Source of the DNA: Eustoma russellianum
Taxonomy: Eukaryota > Streptophyta > Magnoliopsida > Gentianales > Gentianaceae
Reading direction: 5' to 3'
Assembly: GCA_036186865.1 (NCBI GenBank)
Contig: AP025046.1
Span: 35,027,505-35,091,504, forward strand
DNA: 64,000 nt
Positions within the stretch are counted from its first letter, which is position 1, and each line of letters begins with the position of its first letter. Positions 46,283 through 56,515 of this stretch are shown here, piece after piece. The position numbers and the translations under genes were made by a program. The notes beneath the pieces were generated by a model. That model saw only the letters and a program-made list of their open reading frames with translations, did not search any database and was not told where the DNA came from.

Positions 46283-47602
46283 TTACTCTTCATCATCGTC
46301 CAACCTGCGGTTCTGAGGAGGAGACTCTGGTCGGTATTTGTCCTTCTGGGGGTTCTTGTGAAAATCCAGTCGATTATGCAGGCGTGATCGTGGGTCATAA
46401 AATTGTTTTAAATGAACCTGCTCTATCAGTTGTTTAATGGCCTGAGTCAGTTGCCTGCAATCTTCTGTGTCATGCCCGATATCTCTGTGATATCGGTAGT
46501 AGAGCTTGGGGTCTTTTTTTCCTAGGCCCATTCAGAGGCTTTGGATCGACCCTCAGACTGTCTTTCTCCGTAACGGCCAAAATATTGTCTTTTGAGGCCA
46601 AAAGGGCTAAACCCTCCTTACCGCCTTTGCCTCTTCCACCCATGTGATTGAACGCACTGCGCCGCTCGCGGTCCTTTCCTTCACTGCGTCAATCCTCCTT
46701 TTTAAAGCTGGATCAGCTCTCTTGCCGGGCCCCTTTCTCAGTTTCCTTTTTAATCTATTTGACTCTTCACCTCAGGCAAATTAATGGGCTTTATCCAGGC
46801 ACTCTCTTAAGGTCGTAGGCCCCTCTTCGGCCAGTTGTGAGAAGAGGCGACCAGCTCAGAGCCCATTGATAAAGGTAGCTGATTTCACGTCCTTATTTCT
46901 GTCATTGACCTGCAGTGACTCATCCGGGACACGTTGCATATACTTCAACACAGATTTATCTGGACCTTGCCTCAAGGTCATCAGATGTGATGAGTTTTTC
47001 ACGAAAGGAGTACTGGACACAAACTGAGACTTGAACTTTTGTGCCAGTTGCTTGAAAGATCCCACCGAATTCGATGGGAGTTCCTGGAACCATCTCCTGT
47101 ACTTTCCCCGCAAGTACATTGGGAAAGTTTTACAGCGCAGGGGATCTGAGACTTTTTTCAAACTCATCGCAGTTTGGAACTGGAAGAGATGATCCGTTGA
47201 GTCTATTGTCCCATCATAAGTGTCCATCTTTGGCACCTTAAAGCTGTCTGGTGCTAGATACTCTGCAATATCCCAGGGAAAAGGACTTTCCTGGACTGCT
47301 TGCATAAACTCTTGCCTGTGCTCTTCGTAGTAAGTTCTCGGCCTGCGATGAACTTCTTCTTCCTTGGGGATGCTCTTCAAAGATTTTGACCTTACACTCA
47401 GACGCTGTTTGGTCATAGGTTTTGACTCCAAAGTTGGAGCTTTAAAGCTGCATCTTCTAGCATCCGCCATAAAGCCTCTTGGGGGTCTAGATGATTGGTT
47501 TTGAGATACCTCTTTAGGAGGAAGAGGAGGATCTTCATCCATATCTTCTACCTCTGGTTGCTTGCCTTTGAGCTGTTGTACCACAGCCTCAAACACATCC
47601 AT
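46283..47602 (-). pseudogene. Gag of the Tat element
   Basis: The first 248 residues (47602-46856) hold a charged N-terminal region and the capsid domain: TYDGTIDSTDHLFQFQTAMS, GKYRRWFQELPSNSVGSFKQ and HLMTLRQGPDKSVLKYMQR. Between 46855 and 46532 the sequence is degraded by stops. A second frame (46531-46283) has the knuckle-like KLYYRYHRDIGHDTEDCRQL and KQLIEQVHLKQF, corresponding to the CKYHRDHGHTTEEC region of Tat gag. The first Cys is Tyr here and Cys in the inverted copy at 48383. Confidence 0.88.
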
Positions 47603-47835
47603 GTTTTCAATGACATATTTATCGCTTTGTCTCTATCCTCCCTTGAAATTTTTGGAGTAGGATTATGCTGTTCAGGTACCCGAGAATCCTGTTATGGGAT
47701 ACCTGAACGAGTAGTCATTCGTCGTGGCTGGTTGGATGACTCACCCAAACCTTTGCGGCAACCTTTTGCTATGGAATGACGTTGGCTGTTTCTGAGTTTA
47801 AATTTTTACTAGATTGAGGGACTTGAAGGCCCTTA
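47603..47835. other. Leader between primer site and gag of the Tat element
   Basis: Non-coding leader in element orientation. No splice or frame signal could be identified with confidence. Confidence 0.5.
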
Positions 47836-47848
47836 CTCTAGCGCCAAA
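47836..47848 (-). other. Primer-binding site of the Tat element
   Basis: On the minus strand TTTGGCGCTAGAG follows the 5' LTR end CATCA directly. It differs from the tRNA-Met sites of the other elements, so a different tRNA primes it; I cannot name it with certainty. Confidence 0.7.
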
Positions 47849-48293
47849 TGATGAAGCCGGAGCTTCACCAAGGATCGGAGATGATCCAAAATAACAATCG
47901 TTAACGTGAATGAATCTGAAACTGGAATAGCTTCCTGAAAATCCTGCACAGGAAAGCAAAAACCAAAGGTCCCAGGGGTATGACCCCGGGTAAAACCCTC
48001 CGACGCTCAAGTCAGTTTGGGCCATTCTCACTGAGATATGATTTTTGTATGAAAAGGTTATGAAGATCTCACAGTTCTTGACTGAGGAGAGTTTTTTGTG
48101 TTTGCTCTCGGAGGGATGAAAATGTTTCGATCCTCTTCTGGGTGTCCGTTGTCATGCTTTTGTTACTTTCCTTCCGTCTTTGGCCTCTGACAGCGGATGA
48201 GACCTTTGCTTGGAGAAATGAAGCTATGACGTTGTAGGTCTGCTGATGTGATTAGTAGGTCTGCTGATGTGACTAGTAGGTCTGATTCGATCA
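47849..48293 (-). repeat. Truncated 5' LTR of the Tat element
   Basis: It matches 5877-6227 and then 14749-14845 without the insertion, proving that the left copy was split. It stops at about 48293 inside the gtctgctgatgtg repeat, so roughly half of the LTR is lost. The adjoining sequence is an inverted gag fragment. Confidence 0.88.
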
Positions 48294-48990
48294 CATGGGA
48301 GGACGAGGTAAAGGAGGTAGAGAGGGTTTGCCCCTTTTGGCCTCTAAAGATAGAATCTTATCCGTCATGAAAAAAAGATGGTTTGAGGGTTGATCCAAAG
48401 CCTTTAAATGGACCAAGGGAGAAGAGAGACCCTAAACTATATTGCCGATATCATAGGGATATCGGACATGACACGGAAGATTGCAGGCAGTTGGCTCAGG
48501 CTATTCGGCAGCTGATAGAGCAGGGTAACTTGAAGCAATTTTATGACCCTCAATCACGCCTGCATAATCAATTAGACTTCCATAAAAACCCCCAGAAGGA
48601 CACATGCCGACCTGAGTCTCCACCACAGCACCGCAGGTCGGATGATGATGAGGAGCAAGGCAGACGTGGGGCTGCAGGTCAGCCCCAGGTCAATTCTATT
48701 ATCTATACTATTTCTGGAGGACCACCTCATTCAAACCAAGGTGAATCCAGTTCTGCAGGAAATTCATCTGGTCCACTGTCTAAGAGGGCCAAATTGATTA
48801 AGGAGCTAATTTATGGGCCAGAGGACTCTATTCCCTTGGACTACAATAACACAAGTTTAGTAATAGACTTATGCATACACTTAGCTCCAGATAAAATTGT
48901 GGAAGTTCGACGTGTTTATGTGGATACATGCAGTGCTGAGGTTTTTGATTGTAAATTAGATTCAAATCACACCTACATGAGAACGGAAGA
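48294..48990 (+). pseudogene. Inverted copy of Tat gag/protease segment
   Basis: The plus-strand frame 48383-49105 begins with RDPKLYCRYHRDIGHDTEDC, QAIRQLIEQGNLKQFYDPQS and SPPQHRRSDDDEEQGRRGAA, and continues VNSIIYTISGGPPHSNQGES and LIYGPEDSIPLDYNNTSLVI. It is the mirror of the minus-strand region 46655-46020, colinear to about 48935, where homology ends at VDTCSA. The Cys of the knuckle, lost in the other copy, is kept. Because the adjoining LTR is cut at 48293, this is either a rearranged end of the same element or a second truncated element. Confidence 0.85.
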
Positions 48991-49984
48991 ACGACATGAA
49001 AAGGTTGCTTCAATGCATTGCTTTTTTTGGTTGCTAAAGGTATCCCTCCAGCCGAAAGCCAGAAGACTAAGCCTCTGTCTCTGCAGTCAGCACACTAAGT
49101 GGTAGGGGACTGGCTCCATTCAATGCATTGATTTAATCTTTAAGGATGTAACTCAAATATACAAGAAGAATAAACAAAATTTTTTTATTGGTGTATAGGA
49201 GGGGGAAGGAAGGGGGGATGACGGGAGGGGTGGTTATGATGCGGATAAATGAGAATTACATGAAACATCTCTTTTAACATTTAAAATTAAAAGTGTCACG
49301 ATATTATACAAGAAAAACAAATAAAAATTTATGATTAGTGTAAAGAGAAAGATGAAAATGAATGGGACGAGGGATTTGATGATAGATGAAATTCAAATCA
49401 CGTAAAAACAAGAATGACGTAAATAATCTCTATTAAAACTTAGCATTAAGAGTGTAAATGTCATATACAAGAAGATTAGAGAAAATATCGTAATTAGCGT
49501 GGATGAAAAATTAATTTTGTATACATTAAAAAAAATCATCCATTTTCTTAAATCTTCATTTTTTCTAAATCATAATTTCAAGATTGACATGGTCTTAAAT
49601 CACCTTTACATATCTTTGTACAAAAGGTAAAATCCTTCACCCTGTAAGCTTCTACCGTCCCAGTTCCAAGAAGCGATGATGCAAATCAGGAGCCTTTCAC
49701 CGTCCCCTCCACAAACAAGGCTTCGGCCTAACAGCAGAGGAATACATGTGTCTTTGAAATCGAACTATTGAACTCTTGGAACAAAATCCAACCCAAATAT
49801 CAACTGAACTATGCCCTAAGAGCATCAACCTTACATATCTAACTCAATCTTCAGAGGGGAGATGAATAAGGCCTGGAAGGAGGTGCGAGATGAATGAGGC
49901 GAAGTAAGGAAGAAGGAGAAGACAAGGTAATAATTATATAAAAAAATTCTCATAATAGAAATACAATATGAAATTGACATCCTG
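48991..49984. other. Intergenic with a diverged two-unit repeat
   Basis: No gene seen. About 49130-49510 carries, inverted, the repeat found at 3940-4260 (blocks gaaattcaaatcacgtaaaaac and catatacaagaagattagag). The last five bases, tcctg (49980-49984), are the left TSD of the next element. Confidence 0.5.
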
Positions 49985-50654
49985 TGTAGCGCCCCGACCC
50001 GGACAGCGGAATCCGAACCGGTGCACCCGTTGTAGCTTACTGAGAAGACTACAAGACGTCTCATCTCTCGAATACACATCATCACTGACGTAAGAGAAAT
50101 AAATGCCGAAACATGTATCTAATGAATCTCCACCATCAATTCCATACATCAAATGATAATAAAATCTCAAAGGAAATAACAAACTAATCCTCAAGTGCAT
50201 AAAAGAACTGGAATTAATAACAACTGTCTCAACTAGCTCCCCAACATGTCTCTATATATCACATTCAGCCCACTCGCCATCGTCTTCTATGAATATCATG
50301 TCGTAGCTAGGCTCATCTGCAATCACAAAGGTAGTACCCTTAGCGAAAAACGCTAGCAAGTAACCCGTTTATAAGACATACGAGATCAACACATGGCAAG
50401 ACATGAGTAGTATATAATTCAAGGGAAATGGGACACATGTCTTGTATACATTCAAAAGCATAGATTTAACAGTACAAGAACATAAGACAGTAATTCATAA
50501 CCACTACCAAATAACAATCATTCAAGTCACATAGCAATCATCCCAACTGACTCACGTGATGCATGACAAAATATGCACTACACTACAAAGTCACAAATGC
50601 AAGGGCGATTTCTTTTCAAAACAGTGCAATGCATGTCACAATGTCCGGTCTCAT

Positions 50655-50890
50655 AAATTTATACCTTGTAACGTGCCCCGGCTTATATTTCCATCCCGGT
50701 TAACGTTACAGACAACTTTATACCCTATAATGCACCTCGGATTATATTTCCATCCCGATTTGCATTACAAACAACTTTATACCCTGTAACGCGCCCTGGC
50801 TTATATTTCCATCCCGGTTAACGTTACAGACCTTTGTGCCCTGCAATGCACCTCGGCTTATATTTCCATCCCGATTAACATTGCAGGTCA
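50655..50890 (-). repeat. Tandem TATAAAG-bearing array in element 2 LTR
   Basis: Four units of about 60 bp read, on the minus strand, GTTACAGGGTATAAAG... then AACCGGGATGGAAATATAAG and CCGGGGCGCGTTACAGG. Two alternating forms (gtaacg-cgcccc and gcaatgcacctc) occur. The other LTR carries the same array at about 58650-58875. The pattern parallels the GGGTATAAAG array of element 0. Confidence 0.75.
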
Positions 50891-51374
50891 CCTTCGCAAA
50901 TCTGCGCTGAAGCACAGTTCTTTCAAAACAATATGCAAATGCAAGTGTCATGATTCATGACTTCTTATCTCATTCACATTCTTGTTCACATAGATGCAAT
51001 TCACATTCACATCAATCAATCGTAAATGGTACCCCTCACTTACTCATCATTGCTTATGTTTCACGCTAGGTCGTCAACACTTTATCTTAACTCTAGAATT
51101 CACAAACCTATGTGAGTTCCCCCTTATTCCTCTATTGACCTTAAAAAAAGCTCATACGTTCATTTCCTAATCCCTCTTGGATCATCCACGTTGAATTCAG
51201 AATCGAATACCCTTCAAATTCTCCAAACTTGATTCACCATCTTAAGTCATGTTCATAAGACTTAAACTAACTTCAATCAGGTCCTAAGAAGTCTCTAAGG
51301 TCACCCAAAGAGTCCCTTAGCTTCCCTCTTTCTTCCCTTAATTTTCCCCAAAACTGATGGACATCATACCCTCA

Positions 51375-51773
51375 CATCGATCGATCGATGGGACTTTATA
51401 CCCTCACATCGATCGATCGATGTCCATCAGAGGACATCGATCTCTCTATCCTTTTCCACATCGATCGATCGATGTCCAACAGAAGACATCGATCTCTCAG
51501 CTCCCTCTACATCGATCGATCGATGTCCATCAGAGGACATCGATCTCTCAACCTTCTTCCACATCGATCGATCGATGACCATCAGAGGACATCGATCTCT
51601 CCACCCTTTTCCACATCGATCGATCGATGTCCAACAGAGGACATCGATCTCTCAGCTCCCTCTACATCGATCGATCGATGTCCATCAGAGGACATCGATC
51701 TCTCAACCTTCTTCCACATCGATCGATCGATGTCCATCAGAGGACATCGATCTCTGACATCGATCGATCAATG
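51375..51773. repeat. Higher-order minisatellite of a 16-bp palindrome, copy in 3' LTR
   Basis: The perfect palindrome CATCGATCGATCGATG starts at 51375, 51407, 51459, 51510, 51562, 51614, 51665 and 51717, with a degenerate copy at 51758. Intervals of 52, 51, 52, 52, 51 and 52 bp follow a three-unit pattern, because linkers cycle through ccttttcc, gctccctct and ccttcttcc types, giving a higher-order period of 155 bp. Each unit also holds the shorter ACATCGATCT. The other LTR has a rearranged version. Confidence 0.92.
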
Positions 51774-52611
51774 TCAACGTTTCTCAAGAATTCCTTCTGC
51801 GAATTTCTGCAGTCCTTCAGCCAATGTTTCCCCAATTTTCTTCCCATCAATCCAAGCCTAACAACACTAGCAATTCATGCTTAACTCATCAATGCAAAAC
51901 CTCCACAAATCCCATCACGCATTCAAGCCTAAATCGCACATCGCTCATCACAACGAACCCCAAAAGATCTCACCTTTACTTCCCCCAAACCCTATCCAGC
52001 GATGACGGCACATCAAGAAGGGATTACGGGGTAGGGATTTGCAGGATTCACATGAAATCAACAACAACAAAACGATTTTCATCATATAACGGCCAAATCA
52101 TCGACACCAACCATATAAATCATATACAAGTAATCACGAAACGAAGCTACTGCATGATGATCCATTTTAGTATCAAAATAGGCCTTGACTTTCGCAAAAA
52201 CGTAAGAACTTATAAGATGATTACTTGCCTTTGATTACTTGGAGAAGAAACGAAGAACGAATTAGGAACGGATTGAAGATCTTGAGGTTTTCTTCTCTAG
52301 GGTTGCAGAGGTGAAAGGAGATCGCTCAATGAACTAAAGGGGGGCAGCGGTTTCTCTGCGTAAAATGAGAAAACTCACGTTCTGTCAGTTTTTTATATGG
52401 AAAGGGGAAAATTTGGAGTTTCTAAATTATATCCTATTTTCTTATTTATTTTTAAAGGATAAATCCTTAATATTTAATTCAAAAATTAAATTCTAATTAA
52501 TTCCATTAATCCTCTTATTTAATTCGTAATTCATTACGGTTGACCGTCATTAATCTCATTTAATTCATTCTTTATCTCTTAATTATTCTATGGAGGGTGC
52601 GGGGCATAACA

Positions 52612-52717
52612 TCATGTGAACCAAAATCTGAAAGACATGTGGCTCACTTTTGCGGATCGAGATCCCCTAACCCCCCAACCCCTCACCCCCCTTCAGACCT
52701 CCCGCCACGTGGCATAC
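52612..52717. other. Copy of right-flank DNA in place of the polypurine tract
   Basis: This 106-bp segment, starting two bases beyond the chromodomain stop codon and reaching the LTR edge, matches 60620-60724 outside the other LTR with few changes (tcatgtgaacc versus tcctgtgaacc). A canonical polypurine tract is absent. Confidence 0.85.
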
Positions 52718-52718
52718 C

Positions 52719-52904
52719 TTATCGGAAGAGGTGTGGATATAGCTCCTTCATTTGCTCTTCAAGCTCCCACGTGGCTTCACGCTCCGTATGGTTACTCCAT
52801 TGAACCTTGACAAACGGAATGACGCGTCGGCGTAGGACTTGATCTTTTGTATCCACAATCTTTATTGGATGTTCTTCGTAAGTGATATCCTCCTTAACAT
52901 CCAA
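52719..52904 (-). pseudogene. Chromodomain end of element 2
   Basis: The frame reads EHPIKIVDTKDQVLRRRVIP, KVQWSNHTEREATWELEEQM and ends KELYPHLFR with TAA at 52719-52721. This is the CHD tail of Tekay-type integrases, thought to guide integration to heterochromatin. It is separated from integrase by a single TAA stop near 52905 in the same frame. Confidence 0.88.
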
Positions 52905-52907
52905 CGG

Positions 52908-53894
52908 TTAGGCTTCCAGGATATGGCTCAGGTCCGGTACGTATTTCCTTAGTTGGGATACGTGAAATACGTTATGGACTTGGGATAAGCTCGGAGGTAA
53001 GGCTAGCCGGTATGCTCTTTCGCCAACTTTACCTATCACTTCGTAAGGGCCAATATATCTAGGGCTTAACTTGCCTTTCATCCCAAACCTTGCAACTCCC
53101 TTGGTGGGTGAAACTCGTAGATAAACCTTTTCACCTTTCTCAAACTCCAAGGGTCGTCTTTTAGAATCGGCACAACTCTTATTACGATCTTGAGCCACCC
53201 TTAACCTCTCTCTTATTACCTTCACCTTCGTAATGGTTTGTTCAACCAACTCGGGTGCAGTGATGGTCCTTTCCCCAACTTCGTCCCAACAAACTGGGGA
53301 CCTGCACTTCCGTCCGTATAAGGCTTCAAATGGGACCATGCCGATTGTGCTGTGATAGCTATTATTGTAGGAAAACTCTATCAACTTCAACATGCTATCC
53401 CAGTTTCCTTTGAAATCTAGAGCGCATGCTCTCAACATATCCTCCAAGATTTGGATGGTTCTCTCAGATTGTCCATCCGTTTGAGGGTGGTACGAGGTAC
53501 TCATTCTTAACTCCGTACCCATAGCTCTCTGGAATGCCCTCCAAAACTTAGAGGTAAACTTGGGATCACGGTCTGACACAATACTGACAAGGACTCTGTG
53601 CAAGCTCACAATGTTATCCACATAGGTGTTGGATAGTTTCTCATATGAGGTACCATGTGGCATGGCTATGAAATGGGATGTCTTCGTTAAATGGTCTACA
53701 ATCACCCACATCATCTCATTTCCATTTCTGGTCTTGGGTAATCCCATCACGAAGTCCATAGTCACGTGCTCCCATTTCCATTCTGGAATCTCTAGTGGCT
53801 TCATTAAACCACCAGGTCGTTGATGTTCGGCCTTAACCTGTTGGCATACCAAGCATCTCTCCACATACTCTGCTATGCTTTTCTTCATTCTCAT
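52908..53894 (-). pseudogene. Integrase of element 2
   Basis: The 328-residue frame runs from the zinc domain (CLVCQQVKAEHQRPGG) through the core with MDFVMGLPKTRNGNEM (first Asp), SIVSDRDPKFTSKFW (second Asp) and TDGQSERTIQILEDML (Glu). It ends with YLRVSPTKGVARFGMKGKLS, GPYEVIGKVGERAYRLALPP and VHNVFHVSQLRKYVPDLSH. All triad residues are present. A stop lies just before, at about 53895, and one after at about 52905, so the domain itself is intact but isolated. Confidence 0.92.
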
Positions 53895-54703
53895 TCACCA
53901 ATAGTTCCATTTGAGGTCCTTATACATCTTTGAGCTGCCTGGATGGATGGATAACCTTGAGTTATGAGCTTCGCGCAACAACTCCTTCCGAAGCTCGTCA
54001 TGGTTAGGTACACACAACCTATTCTGAAACCATAAACTTCCATCTTCTCGCAATTGAAAATCCGTTACTGGTCCCGCAGCTAGTTTGTCACGGATTTCTC
54101 TTAGCGCTGCGTCTCCATACTGCGCCTCTTTGATTCTGTCCACTAAGTCTGGACTGATGGATAAAGCCGTCAGAACATTCGCCACTGAGTCCAGCACTTC
54201 GAGATCAAACTCCTCAATCTCCTTTTCCAATGGAGACTGTCTTGCGTGGCTAGACTTTCTGCTCAATGCATCCGCCACTCTGTTGGCCTTACCCGGATGA
54301 TAGTTGATGGTTAGGTCATAATCCTTAAGTATCTCCAACCATCTCCTCTGTCGCATATTTAACTCCTTCTGCGAGAATAAGTATTTTAAGCTCTTGTGAT
54401 CAGTGAACACAGCACATTTCTCTTCATATAAATAGTGCCTCCAGATCTTAAGGGCAAATACCACAGCTGCGAGCTCTTCAGACACAATATATAAACAGAA
54501 AATTAATTCAAGACTAGCATAAGTATATACAATGCATTAATTGTAATAATGTACATACCTAGTCCTTTATTGGACGCGTCATTATAGATCACAAAACCGT
54601 CGGTGCCGGAGGGTTGTGACAACACCGGGGCTGTGGTCAATCTCTTCTTAAGCACATTAAAGCTTTGCTCGCATTCAGCAGTCCATTCGAACTTAGTCTT
54701 CTT
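53895..54703 (-). pseudogene. RNase H of element 2, one exon missing
   Basis: After the RT thumb, the minus strand reads FECSPFECEQSFN-like text, TTAPVLSQPSGTDGFVIYND and ASNKGLG. It then enters a GT donor-like sequence (GTATGT at 54558) and 70 AT-rich bases, and resumes at about 54485 with ELAAVVFALKIWRHYLYEEK, FTDHKSLKYLFSQKELNMRQ and NYHPGKANRVADALSRKSS. The block corresponding to CVL-...-YPTHD, about 28 codons, is missing here. A very similar block is found at 55926-56003 inside the protease region. Confidence 0.85.
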
Positions 54704-55625
54704 CTACGTAAGTCGACTCAATGGAACTTCTATCGTTGAGAATCCCTCAACGAACTTCCTGTAGTAGCCTGCTAAGCCTAGAAAGCTTCTCACTTCAGTC
54801 ATGTTTGTAGGTCTTGGCCATTCCGTGATGGCTTCTATCTTTTTAGGATCCACAGAAATCTCATCTTCCGAAATTACGTGACCGAGAAAGGCTACACTTC
54901 TTAACCAAAACTCACACTTGCTGAATTTGGCATAAAGCTTTTGTTGCCTCAGAATTTGCAACACCACTCTTAAGTGTTCACCATGAGCTTGTTCGTCGGG
55001 GGAATAGACCAAGATGTCATCAATGAACACCACCACAAATTGATCCAACTGTTCTCGGAACATGGTATTCATCAAGTCCATAAACGCGGCTGGGGCCTTT
55101 GTTAATCCAAAAGGCATCACAAAAAATTCATAATGCTCGTATCGAGTCCGAAAAGCGGTCTTAGGTACGTCTCCGGCTTTCACTAGCAGCTGATGATACC
55201 CCTGACGAAGGTCAATATTTGAAAACTAGCGAGCTCCTTTTAGCTGATCAAATAAATCCTCAATCCTTGGCAATGGATATTTGTTCTTGATGGTAATCTT
55301 ATTCAGTTCTCGGTAATCAATGTACAACCTCATACTGCCATCCTTCTTCTTTACAAATAGAACGGGAGCTCCCCAAGGTGATACACTGGGGCGGATCAAT
55401 TTCTTGTCTAACAACTCTTGAAGTTGTCCCTTAAGCTCCTTAAGTTCGGCTGGAGCCATTCTATAGGGTGCCTTAGATATAGGCTCGGCTCCAGGGATCA
55501 AGTTGATTTCGAACTCCAATTCTCTCGATGGCGGAACTCCCAGAAAATCATCCAGAAATACGTCCTTGAACTCATTGATTACCGGAATTCGATCTATAGA
55601 GGGAACCTCCTGCTTCGCCTCTAAT
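54704..55625 (-). pseudogene. Reverse transcriptase of element 2
   Basis: The frame from 55636 gives YRMAPAELKELKGQLQELLD, SPWGAPVLFVKKKDGSMRL, YRELNKITIKNKYPLPRIED and LFDQLKGAR, then one stop near 55226. From 55183 come TAFRTRYEHYEFFVMPFGL, APAAFMDLMNTMF, the intact active site VVFIDDILVYS, KFSKCEFWLRSVAFLGHVIS and VRSFLGLAGYYRKFVEGFS. There is no gap at the position where element 1 has a 72-nt intron-like insert. A stop at 54704 follows SRLT. Confidence 0.9.
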
Positions 55626-55925
55626 GCATACACCATAAATCCCTCTGCTCATTTCCGTAAGGCTTTAAAGGCCTTAATCGCCATCAAATAAATCTTCTTT
55701 GGGGCTTTTGTTAACTTGACGTTCCCTTGTACCGTTATTCCATTCATCTCGGGGTCCTTAACGGTCACTTGTTTAAGTTTGCAGTTAATGTTGGCATGAT
55801 TCTTGGTCACCCAATCCATGCCCAATATAACATCGAAATCCTTCATCGGAATTGGAACTAGTGTCACTAAAAATAATTTTCCATCCAATTCCAACTCACA
55901 ATCTTTGTACTGGTGGTGGGATATA
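55626..55925 (-). pseudogene. C-terminal half of protease, element 2
   Basis: The minus-strand frame reads SHHQYKDCELELDGKLFLVT, VPIPMKDFDVILGMDWVTKN and VKLTKAPKKIYLMAIKAFKA, the second half of the aspartic protease and the linker to RT. The N-terminal half with DSGASH lies beyond the captured insert, at 56456-56515. About 40-60 protease codons between them have been lost. Confidence 0.85.
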
Positions 55926-56003
55926 TGCGTCGGGTAATTCTGCTCATATGGTTTCAATTGTCTTGACGCGTACGAAATAACTCGTTCATTTTGCTTTGAC
56001 AGT
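55926..56003 (-). other. Displaced RNase H exon fragment
   Basis: Minus-strand translation gives VLSKQNERVISYASRQLKP, then YEQNYPTH. This is the block missing from the RNase H at 54485-54557, beginning within a few codons of the intron-like junction there. It is fused on one side to the protease (HISHHQYKD) and on the other to copia gag, where the shared word tactgt suggests a microhomology junction. Confidence 0.85.
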
Positions 56004-56455
56004 ACTTACAGTACTTCTTAGTGAATCTTCCAGACTTAGTTCCAGAATTTCTAACTACCAAACTATGATCTTTTTCTTGTGTGCTTAGCGCAGAAGACTC
56101 AGATGAACTAATTGTGACAGTAGAACCCATCATGACCTTTAGACGACTCTCTTCTTGTCTAACTTCAGAAAACGCAGTCGTCATAGATGGTAGGGGTTTA
56201 GTACTTAACACTCTTCCTCGGACAGCATCAAGATCTTTATGAAGACCAGACAAAAAACCAAACAATCTTTTTGTTTCTTTAATTTTCCTATAACACATAT
56301 CATCAGCAGCACATTCCCATGTATATGGTTCCAGTGAATCTATTTGTTGCCAGATATGAGACAGAATACTAAAGTACTTTCCTACAGATTGGTCTCCTTG
56401 TTTGATTTCCCTTTGTTGTGTTTCAAGTTCATACAACTCAGAAAAGTTATCCTTC
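56000..56455 (-). pseudogene. Captured Ty1/copia gag fragment
   Basis: The frame from 56436 reads LETQQREIKQGDQSVGKYFS, LSHIWQQIDSLEPYTWECAA, MCYRKIKETKRLFGFLSGL, LDAVRGRVLSTKPLPSMTTA and FSEVRQEESRLKVMMGS. These are the signature blocks of Ty1/copia gag (UBN2/Retrotran_gag type), unrelated to the Ty3/gypsy gag of the host element at 56604-57503. It ends at KKYCKYCQSK, the start of a zinc knuckle. Apart from its borders it is one continuous open frame of about 150 codons, so capture is fairly recent. Confidence 0.9.
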
Positions 56456-56515
56456 TGTGACTAGCTCCGCTATCAAACAATACGTTTGCAGGTACTTTAT
56501 TAACTAGGATCACAC
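56456..56515 (-). pseudogene. N-terminal protease stub of element 2
   Basis: Minus-strand text VILVNKVPANVLFDSGASH carries the catalytic DSG triad and is cut right after the His by the copia gag fragment. Confidence 0.85.

Larger units (their letters stand above)
5877..48293 (-). mobile_element. Tat-lineage Ty3/gypsy element, outermost layer of the nest
   Basis: Element sequence is found at 5877-6227, 14749-14936 and 37557-48293; everything between was inserted later. Minus-strand order is truncated 5' LTR (47849-48293), primer site (47836-47848), gag, protease, RT, RNase H plus a second RNase H, integrase, an antisense gene region, polypurine tract (37837-37847) and 3' LTR. A duplicated RNase H and an extra ORF downstream of pol are hallmarks of the Tat group. 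The three plus-strand LTR pieces reassemble without gaps across two perfect 5-bp TSDs, and the truncated LTR at 3539-3938 confirms the second junction. All coding regions carry stops or frameshifts. Confidence 0.88.
49985..52611 (-). repeat. 3' LTR of element 2
   Basis: In element orientation it runs TGTTATGCCCCGCACCC to GTCGGGGCGCTACA. It contains a palindromic minisatellite (51375-51773) and a tandem TATAAAG-bearing array (50655-50890). Frames of up to 157 residues across the minisatellite are repeat-encoded Ser/Ile/Asp/Arg-rich text, not genes. Confidence 0.92.

Noticed and set aside
51375..51773. CRISPR-like array of palindromes with spacers
   Set aside because: The spacers are themselves repeated in a three-type cycle, and the context is a plant LTR; CRISPR is not expected.
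51388..51861. 157-residue open frame rich in RSIDVHQRTSIS-type repeats
   Set aside because: It is encoded by the palindromic minisatellite, whose 51-52-bp units shift frame; all frames are open because the repeat lacks stops.
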